Origin: DATFKA01 sp035268885
GTDB taxonomy: Bacteria; Bacteroidota; Bacteroidia; Chitinophagales; Saprospiraceae
DNA length: 64,000 nt
Direction of reading: 5' to 3'
NCBI GenBank assembly: GCA_035268885.1
Contig: DATFKA010000036.1
Coordinates: 1 to 64,000, forward strand
Shown: positions 25,461-34,834 of the stretch, one piece after another
How positions within the stretch are numbered: the stretch's first letter is position 1
Layout of the letters: every line of letters starts with the position of its first letter
Made by a program: the position numbers and the translations under genes
The notes under the pieces: generated by a model
Told to the model about the DNA's origin: nothing
What the model saw: the letters and a program-made list of their open reading frames with translations, nothing else
Database searches by the model: none

Positions 25461-26426
25461 ATGTCCGACCAAAAAATCGTCATCTCCGAAGATCTCCGTA
25501 ATTGGCTGGTATTAATTGCCCTGGGGCTGGTTTGGGGTTCTTCTTTCATCCTGATCAAAAGAAGCTTACTAGCCTTTTCGGCCACCCAGGTGGCTTGTTT
25601 ACGGATGTCTTTCTCGGCCATTGCCTTTATGCCATTGGTATTCTGGCACTGGTCAAAAATTGACTGGTCGCGATTGCGCTATCTGATCATCGTCGGGCTG
25701 ACGGGCACGGCTTTGCCCGCTATCTTTTTTGCGACGGCACAGACGCAGATCAGCAGTTCCCTGGCGGGCATCTTGAATTCCCTCACGCCATTGTTTACTT
25801 TGATTTTAGGCCTGCTGTTCTTTAATGCCAAAGCGGGCTGGAAAAAAATATTGGGCGTTGCCCTCGGCTTAGCGGGTGCCAGTATCCTGATTTTAATGAC
25901 GGGGAATACGCAGGTCGACGGTAATATTTGGTACGCTCTCCTGGTCGTACTGGCCGCACTTTGTTACGCGACCAGTAGTAATGTGGTTGGCAACTATCTG
26001 AAAGACATGAATGCGCTCATCATTTCGGCTGCCTCCTTTGGCCTGGTGGGGATTCCCGGGCTAATTTATTTATTAGCAGGCACCAATTTTGTGTACCGAA
26101 TGGGACACGTCGATTACGCCTGGACGGCGCTGGGTTACGTTTCTATACTCGCCCTGGTGGGAACCGTTGCCGCGTCCGTGCTGTTTTTTCGTCTGATTCA
26201 GTGGACCTCCCCCTTGTTTAGCTCAACGGTAGCTTATCTGGTGCCGATCATCGCCCTGTTTTGGGGGGTGCTGGACGGCGAGTCTATCTACTTCTTCCAT
26301 TTTGTCGGGATGAGTTTGATTCTGGCCGGCGTTTACTTAAGCAGACGTAAGCGTACCCGTCCAGGAGGGGGTTTAGCACAACCAACTCCAACCGTTGAAC
26401 CACTAAATCAGCAATCCAACAAATGA
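25461..26426 (+). CDS. EamA/DMT family transporter (first)
   Basis: This 321-residue protein has about ten transmembrane helices in two EamA halves. The first half opens with LIALGLVWGSSFILIKRSLLAFSATQVACLRM and the second carries LKDMNALIISAASFGLVGIP. It is a drug/metabolite superfamily exporter of unknown substrate. A hydrophilic tail of about 25 residues (RRKRTRPGGGL...) follows the last helix. The second EamA gene begins 4 bp after its stop, so they form an operon. Confidence 0.87.
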   Translation: MSDQKIVISEDLRNWLVLIALGLVWGSSFILIKRSLLAFSATQVACLRMSFSAIAFMPLVFWHWSKIDWSRLRYLIIVGLTGTALPAIFFATAQTQISSSLAGILNSLTPLFTLILGLLFFNAKAGWKKILGVALGLAGASILILMTGNTQVDGNIWYALLVVLAALCYATSSNVVGNYLKDMNALIISAASFGLVGIPGLIYLLAGTNFVYRMGHVDYAWTALGYVSILALVGTVAASVLFFRLIQWTSPLFSSTVAYLVPIIALFWGVLDGESIYFFHFVGMSLILAGVYLSRRKRTRPGGGLAQPTPTVEPLNQQSNK

Positions 26427-26430
26427 CAAA

Positions 26431-27348
26431 ATGCAGCAATTGCTAAAGAACGATACCTTCATCGGAGCCGCACTAGTTTTCATCGGAGCCATTTTTTTCT
26501 CCTCAAAAGCCGTGATGGTGAAGTTAGCCTACCAGTACGATGTAGATAGTATTTCTTTATTGACGCTGCGTTTTTCCTTTGCCCTGCCTATTTACCTGCT
26601 GTTCAATTGGAGTTTGCACCGAAAATCGGTCAAGCCGACTCGCCTAAAGCCCAAAGAGTGGCGGCAGTTGGCGGTGGTGGGAATCGTTGGTTACTACCTG
26701 GCGAGTTTACTGGATTTTATTGGGCTGCAGTACATTACGGCGAGTATGGAGCGCCTTATACTCTTCCTGTATCCTACTATTGTGGTCGTTATTTCTGCCG
26801 TTTTTTTGCGTAAGTCCATTACCCGCGTACAATTGTGGGCGCTCCTGCTGACTTATATCGGGATTGGCCTGGCTTTCTACCAGGGCCTGCAGATGGCCGG
26901 ACAACAAAACTTTCTGTTGGGCGGTATCCTGATTTTCTTCTGTGCGATCGCCTATGCCTTCTTCCTGATCGGTAGTGGCGAGTTGATCCCTAAGCTGGGG
27001 GCCATTCGCTTTACCTCCCTGGCGATTAGCTTTTCCAGTGGCATGATTCTACTGCATCACCTGGTCGCCTACCAGTGGGACTTGTTTGATTTTCATCCGA
27101 TGGTTTATCTTTACAGTCTGTTGATGGCCACCATCGCGACGGTACTGCCTTCTTTTTTGGTCTCCGCTGGGATTCAGCGTATTGGTGCTTCCAATGCCTC
27201 CATTGTGGGCAGCGTCGGACCCATCTCTACTATTATCCTGGCTTACATCTTTCTGGGGGAACGCCTGGGTAATTTGCAGATTATAGGCACGGTCATTGTA
27301 ATTGGCGGAGTCTTGTTGATCTCTTTGCAGAAAAAATCGACTACTTGA
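26431..27348 (+). CDS. EamA/DMT family transporter (second)
   Basis: This 305-residue, ten-helix membrane protein has two EamA domains: FIGAALVFIGAIFFSSKAVMVKLAYQY at the N-terminus, SLLDFIGLQYITASMERLILFLYPT near 90-115, and the second half ending with GASNASIVGSVGPISTIILAYIFLGERL. It is only distantly similar to its neighbour, so the pair may act as separate exporters or as a heteromer. The substrate is unknown. Its 3' end overlaps the end of the convergent serine hydrolase remnant by 8 bp. Confidence 0.87.
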   Translation: MQQLLKNDTFIGAALVFIGAIFFSSKAVMVKLAYQYDVDSISLLTLRFSFALPIYLLFNWSLHRKSVKPTRLKPKEWRQLAVVGIVGYYLASLLDFIGLQYITASMERLILFLYPTIVVVISAVFLRKSITRVQLWALLLTYIGIGLAFYQGLQMAGQQNFLLGGILIFFCAIAYAFFLIGSGELIPKLGAIRFTSLAISFSSGMILLHHLVAYQWDLFDFHPMVYLYSLLMATIATVLPSFLVSAGIQRIGASNASIVGSVGPISTIILAYIFLGERLGNLQIIGTVIVIGGVLLISLQKKSTT

Positions 27349-28257
27349 TTTTCCTGGGGTAGAAGGGGGCACCATTCTGAAGGTAAATCACCTTAATAAT
27401 TTTTCCTTTTTGACTGAGCTCAAATTTTAGCTGCACGTTCATGTGTCGGAAAAAAAGCAGATCCGGGGCGGCAGGGTAGAGGTGGACCGGATCATTTCCC
27501 GGAAAATGTACCTTTAGTTGCGCCTGCTCTCGTACGATTTTAAATTCGAAACCGGAGTCAAAGCGATAAATTCCCTCAAAGATTTTCAGCTGTTTTTTCT
27601 CCAGAGAAATGGCTTCCAGAATTGGCGCACCGATTAGCTTTTGCTCAATCAGGGCATCCAGTTCATTGAACCAGGGACCACCACTGGCCGTCAGCAGGAT
27701 ATATCCCATTCCCAATTGCGGGAAGAATTTATACTGGCTGGCGAAGCCATCGAGGTCGCCACCGTGCTCATATTTCACAAAAGTCGAGTCAAAGACCGAA
27801 CGGTTTTTCATCAGGCCGTACCCATATTGCATATATCCGACCGCATCAAAGGGGCTCAGCTGTTCGCTTAGCCAGAGCGGATCCTCACACTGCTCTGCCT
27901 GATAAATACGGAGTGACGAGTTGATCAGCAGCCGGGGCACGGGTAGTCGTTTGCGTGAGCTGATAGGGCTCGCTTAAGTAAAAGGCCAGGAGCTCGGGGT
28001 AGCTCTTCCCGCTGACCTTTTCGGCAATATAGCCCAGCAGCCCGTATCCGTAATTGGAATAGGATACACGCTTACGGTGATCCTGGCGAAAAGGGATTTT
28101 TTCGAGATCAGCAAGGAGTTGTGTGGAGCTGTAGTCTCCCCGCATCGCAATACTCATGGATGATCTCGTTTATCCATTGAGCATCGGGTGGGGTGATCGT
28201 CTGTGCCTGCGCATTTAGCGTAAGCATAAGTAGGAAAATCAGGAACAAAAATCGCAT
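27341..28257 (-). pseudogene. Beta-lactamase-family serine hydrolase, deleted and frameshifted
   Basis: The remnant starts with a signal peptide (MRFLFLIFLLMLTLNAQAQ) and a short mature stretch ending WINEIIHEY. It then jumps in another frame to LLADLEKIPFRQDHRKRVSYSNYGYGLLGYIAEKVSG, which contains the YSN catalytic motif. A second frame change near 27885-27940 leads to the HGG (KTG-equivalent) region YEHGGDLDGFASQYKFF and a C-terminal beta domain. The part holding the SxxK nucleophile and the lid, about 100-130 residues in relatives, is missing at about 28150-28165. The gene is therefore dead by both deletion and frameshift. It lies 73 bp downstream of the LytTR gene on the same strand. Confidence 0.82.
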
Positions 28258-28330
28258 GGTTTTCTTTTTGGATAAAGAAGAGAGATTAAGCAGGCAAAGA
28301 CAAGTAAAAAAGGGGCTTTGGGGTGAACGC

Positions 28331-28945
28331 CTAGTTATTTGTGGTGGAAGAAAGTACTTCTTTGAGTCTGGCTTTGTAGGTTTTAGAGACGGGAACTTTC
28401 CGTCCGGCCACGCTGATTTCTTTATTGCCGACCCAATGCTCAAAATGCCTGGGGTTAATCAGATAGGAGCGGTGGGTACGGACGAGTTGCGGTGCCGTTT
28501 GGCTGGCCTGCTTCCGCAAAAAATACCGTCCTGTCACCCAGCGTAGGATGAGTAGCAGGGGAGAAATGATAATGGCAATCGGAATGTATTGCTGTTGCAA
28601 AAAAGCAGGTATACTCATATCCCCGTTCATAACCGGCGATCGGTAGTAAAGGATCGAGAGAAAAAAACAAATGGAAAGAAAGAAAAATAAAAACAGCAAC
28701 TCCATCCAGACCTGCCATTTTCCGTAGTGCTGATACAGCCGTTTTTGCAGCAGCAAGCTCAATAAATAGCTAATCATAAAGAGCAGGCCGTAGGTAGGCA
28801 GTAGCAAGAATTTGTACCGGGTACTCAAGTCACTGATATCGAAGGGCGCTAGCAGGATAAGAAAAAGTACAGTCCAAAGGGCTACACCGAGACCGATCAA
28901 TAACTGTTGTCTTAGAGAAGTCGATAGTGGAAAGGAGCGTTGCAT
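28331..28945 (-). CDS. Membrane-anchored LytTR protein with truncated DNA-binding domain
   Basis: This protein of about 204 residues has an N-terminal membrane part with four hydrophobic helices and a C-terminal fragment of a LytTR DNA-binding domain. The start at 28945 (MQRSFPLST) places it 10 bp after the upstream gene's stop. The recognisable part is QLVRTHRSYLINPRHFEHW through KVPVSKTYKARLKEVL, about 45 residues. The first half of the domain, normally an IEA..NYV strand set of about 50 residues, is absent between the last helix (RYFLRKQASQ) and QLVRTHRS. The frame remains open, so this looks like an in-frame deletion, and DNA binding is doubtful. It was probably a regulator for the adjacent hydrolase. 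Confidence 0.72.
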   Translation of the reverse strand: MQRSFPLSTSLRQQLLIGLGVALWTVLFLILLAPFDISDLSTRYKFLLLPTYGLLFMISYLLSLLLQKRLYQHYGKWQVWMELLFLFFFLSICFFLSILYYRSPVMNGDMSIPAFLQQQYIPIAIIISPLLLILRWVTGRYFLRKQASQTAPQLVRTHRSYLINPRHFEHWVGNKEISVAGRKVPVSKTYKARLKEVLSSTTNN

Positions 28946-28955
28946 CGACCTGTTT

Positions 28956-29522
28956 TTAGAGGACTGACCAAAGTACAAAGAGGAGGATAATGAGTAACAC
29001 AATGATCAGGGTATACCTAAACCAGGTGTTATTCGTCCGGTAGGTGTTGAAGAGCAGCTCCATGGCATCGCGCCATTCCAGCCCACGACCTACGGGCTCA
29101 AATACCATCATCAGATACTTTCGCTGATTGAATTTTTCGGGGTTACCGTGCTTTTTGAGGATAAAAAAGCGTTTATTCACGAGGAAGGCCAGTTCGTAGA
29201 GCTCCGTTTTACCTCCGTATTCCAGCATGAGTTTGTTGGCTTCATCGAGATAGCGCCAGGAGCCTCCCTTGACATTCCCCTCGATAGAGCGCAAATATTC
29301 ACCTCCGCTGTTGAAGAAGTGTAGGATGGTTTTGTGAAAATCGTCTTCATCACTGATCTCCAGCCAGGGGTAATTCTCGTAGTAATCCATTTCGCGCAGG
29401 TCCTCACTCCAATGGCGTACCATCGGGATGATGGCATCCAGGTATTCCTTTTGATTGGAGGCGAAGGGCATCTCCAGCTCAAAGGTACGGCCCAGCTCGT
29501 CGGTGATGTTTTCTTGTGCCAT
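28956..29522 (-). CDS. Tail-anchored hypothetical protein
   Basis: I do not recognise this 188-residue protein. It is largely hydrophilic and acidic-aromatic (MDYYENYPWLEISDEDDFHKTILHFF near 62-87) and ends in one strongly hydrophobic helix at about 167-187 (YTLIIVLLIILLFVLWSVL), indicating a C-terminal membrane anchor with the bulk in the cytoplasm. There is no signal peptide. The LytTR gene starts 10 bp after its stop, so the two were probably cotranscribed. A TAAGTTTG box (minus strand, 29561-29568) lies 38 nt upstream. Confidence 0.7.
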   Translation of the reverse strand: MAQENITDELGRTFELEMPFASNQKEYLDAIIPMVRHWSEDLREMDYYENYPWLEISDEDDFHKTILHFFNSGGEYLRSIEGNVKGGSWRYLDEANKLMLEYGGKTELYELAFLVNKRFFILKKHGNPEKFNQRKYLMMVFEPVGRGLEWRDAMELLFNTYRTNNTWFRYTLIIVLLIILLFVLWSVL

Positions 29523-29601
29523 AGCTATTTACTTGCCGGGTAAAGATAAGAAGCTTTTGGCAAACTTAGGTATCGATTCGTATTAGTCGTACGATGGATA
29601 G

Positions 29602-32442
29602 CTATGGTTTCACCACTTTTATCACCTCCCGGCCTCCATGGGTATCGGCAATTAGCATGTACACACCTGCTTTCAGGCCCTCCAAAGACAGTTCCAGGTG
29701 ACTCGGCGCAGTGGCGACGAAAGTCTGTGACCAGACCGTCTGCCCCAGTTGATTCATTAGGCGCAATTGACGAATATCGGTGCGAATGGCACTGAGATCC
29801 ACTTGTAGCCAGTCCTTGGCCGGGTTGGGATAAGCCGAAAATAGTAACCTTTTTTCCGGGCGTATTTGAAATGCCGGCTGGACACTGGCCCGACCAGGCT
29901 GTGCCGTGAAGAGTAGCTCGTAGTTTACATCATCAATGAAGTAGGTGCTACGGCCATCCAGCGTGGTAAACTGTAGGCTGCCCAGGCTAAAGAAAAAGGG
30001 TATTTCTTTGTCCACCAGACGGTCGTCAATGTATACGCTGACGTGGTTGAGGTCCATATCGACCATCATCCTTACCCGAAACCAGCGATTTTCCGGATAA
30101 TTAAAGGGAGTGCCGTATTCAATGATCTGCCCTTGTCCATCCCCACCAAAGCTAAGTTGTAGCTTAGTAATATCGACCTGGTGTTTTTCCTGTAGCGTGA
30201 TGTAGCTCGTTTTCCCGAAAGGGATATACATGACCCAGGCCAATTCATACAAGCCGATACTTTTTTCACCCAGTAAGAATAAGGCATCCGCCTGGCCATT
30301 TTCCCGGATACCGAGCGACTGAGTACCCGAAAAAGATTGGGCCGCCGTAATCACACCCTCCCGAATATTTCCGTTCCCGTTACTATCGAAACAATTGGAC
30401 TGTGCGTTGGCCAGTCCCGGCTGATAACTGTCAAAATCTTCACAAATGGGATCGGCAAAGGGATCCGTACAGGCACAAGCCTCACTGGGGGGGGTACTTA
30501 CGGTGATCAGTTGATCTTCAATCCCGACAAAACTACAGCCCCGATTATCTGCTTCACTTAATTCTTCCACCCGATTCTTATAGTCGATAATGGTGCCGAG
30601 GTAATAATCGCCCGGTGGGACATTTTGATTGCTTAAATCTACCATCGGACTGAGCGTAACGGCGTCACTACCCGGAATGCTACTCAGACTGAATTCGTGG
30701 ATTAGAAAATCATTGCTGGTAATGTTTTTATTTTCCGAAAGGTACACACCCACCTGAAAGTCACCGCTGGGCGTCCCTCCATTGTTTTCGATGATCATGT
30801 TTTCAATCGTCAGGCTTTGGTCGGCAACGGTCAGCTCTCCGGGGTAGAAACAATTCAAATTGGCGATAAGTGGTTCTTTCCGGATATAGATAGGGTTGCT
30901 GGGCCAGTAGCAACGATTGTCCTGCTCTTCGCTTTCTTCTATTTGCTCAAGTGGATCAATGAGGATGCCCAGAAAATAATTCCCCTCGGAGAGGTCCGTC
31001 AGTTGGCTTAGGTCCTGGCTGAAATTAAATTCCTGTTGACTGGCAGGCGGTAGGCTGTCGATATCCAATAGACCAATTCGGTAATCGGCAGTTGTAATGT
31101 TTTCATCCCTTGACAGATAAATACCCACCTTACTGGCAGCGGCACCGATGTCCGTGTTGTTTTCCACCCGGGCGTCATTGATGCTCAAAAGATCCCCGTT
31201 CCGACTCAAGTCTCCGCGGTAGCCGCAGTTCAGATTAGGCTGACTGGGAGGAATAATTCGGTAAATAAAACGCGGAGAGGTCCAGTAGCAGTCGTTATTG
31301 TCGGCTTCGTTGGTTTCTTCGACCCGGTTTTCATGATCGATTAGGAAGCCAAAGTAATAGGTGTCATTGGGTACGGGGGCCTCCCGCAGGCGAATAAACA
31401 GGTTAAAGGTAACCGTTTCGCCGGGTGCCAAGGCAGGAATATCTGCGGTAGCGATCAGGAAATCTTTATCCGTAAAGTTGAGGTTGGTCGAAAAGTAGTA
31501 GCCCAGACGGGTGGCGGGAGAAGTACCCGGACCCGTATTGCGGACGGAGACACCCCTCAGACTCAGGGTAAGATTCGTACGGTCGACCGTCATTTCGCCA
31601 CGACTGGCACAGAACAGGTTGCTCAGTTCAGGGGTCGGTTCTTCTGCTTCCAGCCCTTCCAGGCAGATGTTATCCACCACAAATTGTGCATTGAAGGCTG
31701 CGTTGGCGAAAAAATCAATCGCACCGAGTCGCTTTTCCGGCCCGCGGCTACCCAGGCTGAAGGGCCAACGACCCACTTCTTCCTGATTGATGACCAGGGT
31801 GATTTCGTCCTCATCCAGATCGATAATTTGCTCCACGTCATTCCAGGCGTTAGGCTGGTAGTCAAAAGAGTCGATCGCGATGGGTTGGGTGAAGCTACCC
31901 ACGCGCACATGACCTTTTCCATTGATGAACTGCACGTGGTAGGCCCAGTTGGGTGGGTTGAGTTGATTATCATGCTGAATATTGTAGTAGCCACTATACC
32001 CACTCCAGGTCCAGAGCCGAAAACTGAGTTTGTATTTGCCCTCCGTTCGGTTGCCTAGGTTAAGCACTACGTCCGACTCGGCACCATCTTCATGCCGCAG
32101 CCGAAGAAATTGATTGCCGCTACTGCTACCGTCAACGTAAGCATCGCGGCTGGCACCGGGCCAAAGACTCCAATTGGGCGACTGAGTACTGATGGGCCCC
32201 TGCTCGTACTGTTGGAAATTATCACAAAGCAATACTTCACCGCTGGCTTCGCTGATGCAGTTACAATCGTTACTGCGCAGATTCGTTCCGGGCAGTTCCT
32301 GGCCCAGTTGCAGCTCGTATTTTTGCACGGGTACGGCGGTACGATCGATCAGGTAAGTACTTTTGCTTTGCGCAAAAAGGGAAGCCGGTAGACTGAATAT
32401 AATCAGCATCAGCCCATACAGAATAGTGTATAGTGTTTTCAT
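29602..32442 (-). CDS. T9SS type A sorted surface protein with CARDB repeats
   Basis: This 946-residue secreted protein starts with a signal peptide (about 24 residues, ending SLFAQ). An N-terminal lectin-like jelly-roll follows (VLLCDNFQQYEQGPIS...). Three CARDB-type repeats (near 275-390, 405-520 and 530-645) share the pattern NTGPGTSPATRLGYYFS and DTYYFGFLIDHENRVEETNEADN. A second jelly-roll follows near 655-850. The C-terminal 80 residues are a type A sorting domain (AYPNPAKDWLQVDL ... GLKAGVYMLIADTHGGREVIKVVKP), which directs outer-membrane export by the type IX system and removal on arrival. No enzymatic domain is evident. Adhesion or matrix binding is likely. Confidence 0.87.
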   Translation of the reverse strand: MKTLYTILYGLMLIIFSLPASLFAQSKSTYLIDRTAVPVQKYELQLGQELPGTNLRSNDCNCISEASGEVLLCDNFQQYEQGPISTQSPNWSLWPGASRDAYVDGSSSGNQFLRLRHEDGAESDVVLNLGNRTEGKYKLSFRLWTWSGYSGYYNIQHDNQLNPPNWAYHVQFINGKGHVRVGSFTQPIAIDSFDYQPNAWNDVEQIIDLDEDEITLVINQEEVGRWPFSLGSRGPEKRLGAIDFFANAAFNAQFVVDNICLEGLEAEEPTPELSNLFCASRGEMTVDRTNLTLSLRGVSVRNTGPGTSPATRLGYYFSTNLNFTDKDFLIATADIPALAPGETVTFNLFIRLREAPVPNDTYYFGFLIDHENRVEETNEADNNDCYWTSPRFIYRIIPPSQPNLNCGYRGDLSRNGDLLSINDARVENNTDIGAAASKVGIYLSRDENITTADYRIGLLDIDSLPPASQQEFNFSQDLSQLTDLSEGNYFLGILIDPLEQIEESEEQDNRCYWPSNPIYIRKEPLIANLNCFYPGELTVADQSLTIENMIIENNGGTPSGDFQVGVYLSENKNITSNDFLIHEFSLSSIPGSDAVTLSPMVDLSNQNVPPGDYYLGTIIDYKNRVEELSEADNRGCSFVGIEDQLITVSTPPSEACACTDPFADPICEDFDSYQPGLANAQSNCFDSNGNGNIREGVITAAQSFSGTQSLGIRENGQADALFLLGEKSIGLYELAWVMYIPFGKTSYITLQEKHQVDITKLQLSFGGDGQGQIIEYGTPFNYPENRWFRVRMMVDMDLNHVSVYIDDRLVDKEIPFFFSLGSLQFTTLDGRSTYFIDDVNYELLFTAQPGRASVQPAFQIRPEKRLLFSAYPNPAKDWLQVDLSAIRTDIRQLRLMNQLGQTVWSQTFVATAPSHLELSLEGLKAGVYMLIADTHGGREVIKVVKP

Positions 32443-32614
32443 AAATCGGTTGTTTGGAATACAAGGAAATCTACTGCTTTCCCGAATATTTTTGGCGTGA
32501 AAGTAAGGGGTTTAAACGAGTAAGGGAAACAAAAAACAGGGCAGGTTTTTCCTTAACGAGAATATTTAAAATTAGAGTTTTATATCTACTTATGCAAATG
32601 TTGTACGCCAGGTG

Positions 32615-33562
32615 CTACAATGCCGCCGAAATATTACTTTCAATTCGCTGTAAAATATTTTCCGTATCTGCTTTTTCAAAGGCTTTACCGGTGATCTTTT
32701 CGTACAGCTCGATGTAGCGTTCGGAAATTTGCCAGACAAAGGCATCGGGCATTTCGGGCATCAGCTGTCCTTCCTTGCCCTGGAAACCGTGTGCCATGAG
32801 CCATTCGCGCACGAATTCTTTGGAAAGTTGTTTTTGACGCTCTCCCTTAGCCAGGCGGTCTTCGTACCCCTCGGCGTAAAAATAACGGGAGCTGTCGGGG
32901 GTGTGAATCTCATCGATGAGATAGATCTGACCGTCTTTTTTACCAAATTCGTACTTGGTGTCTACCAGGATGAGGTCGCGCTCGGCGGCCATTTCTGTTC
33001 CGCGCTGGAATAAAGCGCGCGTATATTGCTCTAATTTTGCGTAATCTTCTTTAGACACAATATCCTGTGCGATAATTTCCTCGCGGGAGATATCTTCGTC
33101 GTGCCCCTCCTCGGCTTTAGTGGCCGGGGTGATGATAGGCTCGGGAAAGGCTTCGTTTTCTTGCATGCCTTCCGGCAAATCTACCCCACAGAGCATCCGC
33201 TCACCCATTTGATAAGTGCGCCAGGCGTGTCCCACCAAATAGCCACGGATAACCATCTCTATCTTGAAGGGCTGACAGGCCTTGCCAATAGCCACGTTAG
33301 CGTCGGGTACGCTATCGAGCCAGTTGGGGACAATGTCGGAGGTCGCTTGTAGAAAATGCGTAGCAATCTGATTCAGGACCTGTCCTTTATAAGGGATGGG
33401 GCGGGGCAGAATATGATCAAAAGCTGAGATTCGATCCGAGGCGACCATGACGAGTTTATCCTGACCGATGGTATATACATCGCGTACTTTACCACGGTAA
33501 AAGTTAGTCTGTCCCGGAAGATTCAGCGTAGTCTCCTGAATGGCGTGCTTTTCTGGCTGCAT
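32615..33562 (-). CDS. purC: Phosphoribosylaminoimidazolesuccinocarboxamide synthase
   Basis: This 315-residue SAICAR synthetase ligates aspartate to CAIR in purine synthesis. It has FYRGKVRDVYTIG at 22-34, MVASDRISAFDHILPRPIPYKGQVLN near 38-63, the substrate loop EMVIRGYLVGHAWRTY and LVDTKYEFGKKDG with LIDEIHTPDSSRYFYAEGYEDR. The longer form (over 300 residues) is typical of Bacteroidota and eukaryote-like PurC, in contrast to the 240-residue E. coli type. The downstream 172 bp toward the T9SS gene hold no clear gene. Confidence 0.95.
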   Translation of the reverse strand: MQPEKHAIQETTLNLPGQTNFYRGKVRDVYTIGQDKLVMVASDRISAFDHILPRPIPYKGQVLNQIATHFLQATSDIVPNWLDSVPDANVAIGKACQPFKIEMVIRGYLVGHAWRTYQMGERMLCGVDLPEGMQENEAFPEPIITPATKAEEGHDEDISREEIIAQDIVSKEDYAKLEQYTRALFQRGTEMAAERDLILVDTKYEFGKKDGQIYLIDEIHTPDSSRYFYAEGYEDRLAKGERQKQLSKEFVREWLMAHGFQGKEGQLMPEMPDAFVWQISERYIELYEKITGKAFEKADTENILQRIESNISAAL

Positions 33563-33584
33563 AATTCTATTTTTAATCGATGCT

Positions 33585-33592
33585 CAAAAGTA
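33585..33592 (-). promoter_or_regulatory. TAnnTTTG -7 box before purC
   Basis: The minus strand reads TACTTTTG 22 nt before the purC ATG at 33562, matching the Bacteroidota -7 consensus. No TTG -33 was found at the normal distance. Its position argues that the plus-strand gene to the right starts at 33661 and not at 33580. Confidence 0.35.
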
Positions 33593-33660
33593 CGGGCAAT
33601 TCCGCTAAACAGAAAAATAAATGGTATTTTAAAGCACTTCAACTATTTAATAAAAGTGCT

Positions 33661-34155
33661 ATGGTACGAATGGGTATTTGCTTAAGTTTATTTTTGTTAG
33701 TACTGGCCTGTGGGCAAGCTCCCTCTTCGCAACTGGAGGAGGCAGAGGCGAGCTCCGAAGCGCTCAGGTATGACTCTCTGAAAGCAGTCCAGTTGGGAGC
33801 AGATGATTACGGGATGAAAACCTACGTGATGGCCTTTCTAAAAAAGGGCGCTAATCGTGATATACCGACTAAAGAGGCTGCCGAGCTGCAGGCGGCGCAT
33901 CTGGAAAACATTACCCGATTGGCGGAAGAAGGAAAACTAATTCTGGCGGGGCCTTTTTTGGGGAAAGGAGAGCTGCGCGGTATCTATATCTTCGACACGC
34001 CCTCCATCGAAGAAGCGGAAGCCTTGACCGCTACGGATCCAGCCATTGAAGCCGGTAGTCTGGCCATGGACTTGCGGCAGTGGTACGGTTCGGCCGCTTT
34101 ATCAGAATTAAATGCTATTCATGAGACGATCCAGAAAGTGGGGATTACGGAATGA
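33661..34155 (+). CDS. YCII-domain lipoprotein
   Basis: This 164-residue protein is read from the ATG at 33661, which gives a lipoprotein signal (MVRMGICLSLFLLVLACGQ). An upstream ATG at 33580 would put 27 hydrophilic residues in front of the signal. The mature part carries a YCII-related domain: KTYVMAFLKKGANRD, LQAAHLENITRLAEEGKLILAGPF and GIYIFDTPSIEEAEALTATDPAI. The family is a small dimeric fold with few known activities. An acidic region after the lipid Cys (SSQLEEAEASSE) may favour surface display. It ends 2 bp before the convergent phosphatase gene. Confidence 0.8.
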   Translation: MVRMGICLSLFLLVLACGQAPSSQLEEAEASSEALRYDSLKAVQLGADDYGMKTYVMAFLKKGANRDIPTKEAAELQAAHLENITRLAEEGKLILAGPFLGKGELRGIYIFDTPSIEEAEALTATDPAIEAGSLAMDLRQWYGSAALSELNAIHETIQKVGITE

Positions 34156-34157
34156 TG

Positions 34158-34610
34158 TCAAGCTAATTTTTTAATGATACCTTCCGTAGCTTGGTCCAGT
34201 AAATCAAAGACTAGTTGGAAACCATTGTCATCCCAGTAGGGGTCGGGAACTTCGTCCTGTTTATTGGCTTCCGCAAAATCAAGAATGGATTTTACCTTTT
34301 CTCGTTGCTGTTCATTGCGGGTTAAAGCCAGGACATTACGTTGGTTGCTGTGATCCATTGTAAGGATGAGATCGAATTCATCCAGGTCGGCCGCGGTGAT
34401 TTTGCGTGCTCGCTGGTCGGTAATGTCGATACCGTTTTCGCGGGCCATGGCAATGGATCGGGGGTCCGGAAGCTCGCCAGTATGATAGGCACCCGTGCCC
34501 GCAGAATCGACTTCCCAGTCGAGGCCTTGTTCTTTAATTCGCTCTTTCATTATCCCTTCTGCCAGGGGGGAACGACAGATATTCCCCAGGCATACCATCA
34601 ATAGTTTCAT
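34158..34610 (-). CDS. Low-molecular-weight protein-tyrosine phosphatase
   Basis: This 150-residue enzyme has the P-loop CLGNICRS (nucleophile Cys7, Arg13) right at its N-terminus (VCLGNICRSPLAEGIM) and the general-acid motif DPYW near the C-terminus. In capsule-producing bacteria such phosphatases often counteract a tyrosine kinase that controls polysaccharide export, but no such kinase is in the window. Arginine phosphatase activity is another possibility for the family. Confidence 0.92.
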   Translation of the reverse strand: MKLLMVCLGNICRSPLAEGIMKERIKEQGLDWEVDSAGTGAYHTGELPDPRSIAMARENGIDITDQRARKITAADLDEFDLILTMDHSNQRNVLALTRNEQQREKVKSILDFAEANKQDEVPDPYWDDNGFQLVFDLLDQATEGIIKKLA

Positions 34611-34834
34611 TTTGTCTGTTTTTGCACCAAGCTGAACGACTTTAATCCAGTTCTGTTAAGTAAACAATTTCCTCGTGCATTTAAAAGAATCAACTACTGC
34701 TATCGCCAAAATGTTGGTACAGACTTGTAATATTGCAGTACTTTAGTGAATATTTGCACGCTTTTTTACATCAATAAAAATGGGCAGCATAAATGGGGTC
34801 TTATCGTAGACGTATCCATCTGCCAACTGAATCT

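Noticed and set aside
33580..33660. N-terminal extension of the YCII lipoprotein
   Set aside because: It places hydrophilic residues before a clear lipoprotein signal and overlaps the likely purC promoter.
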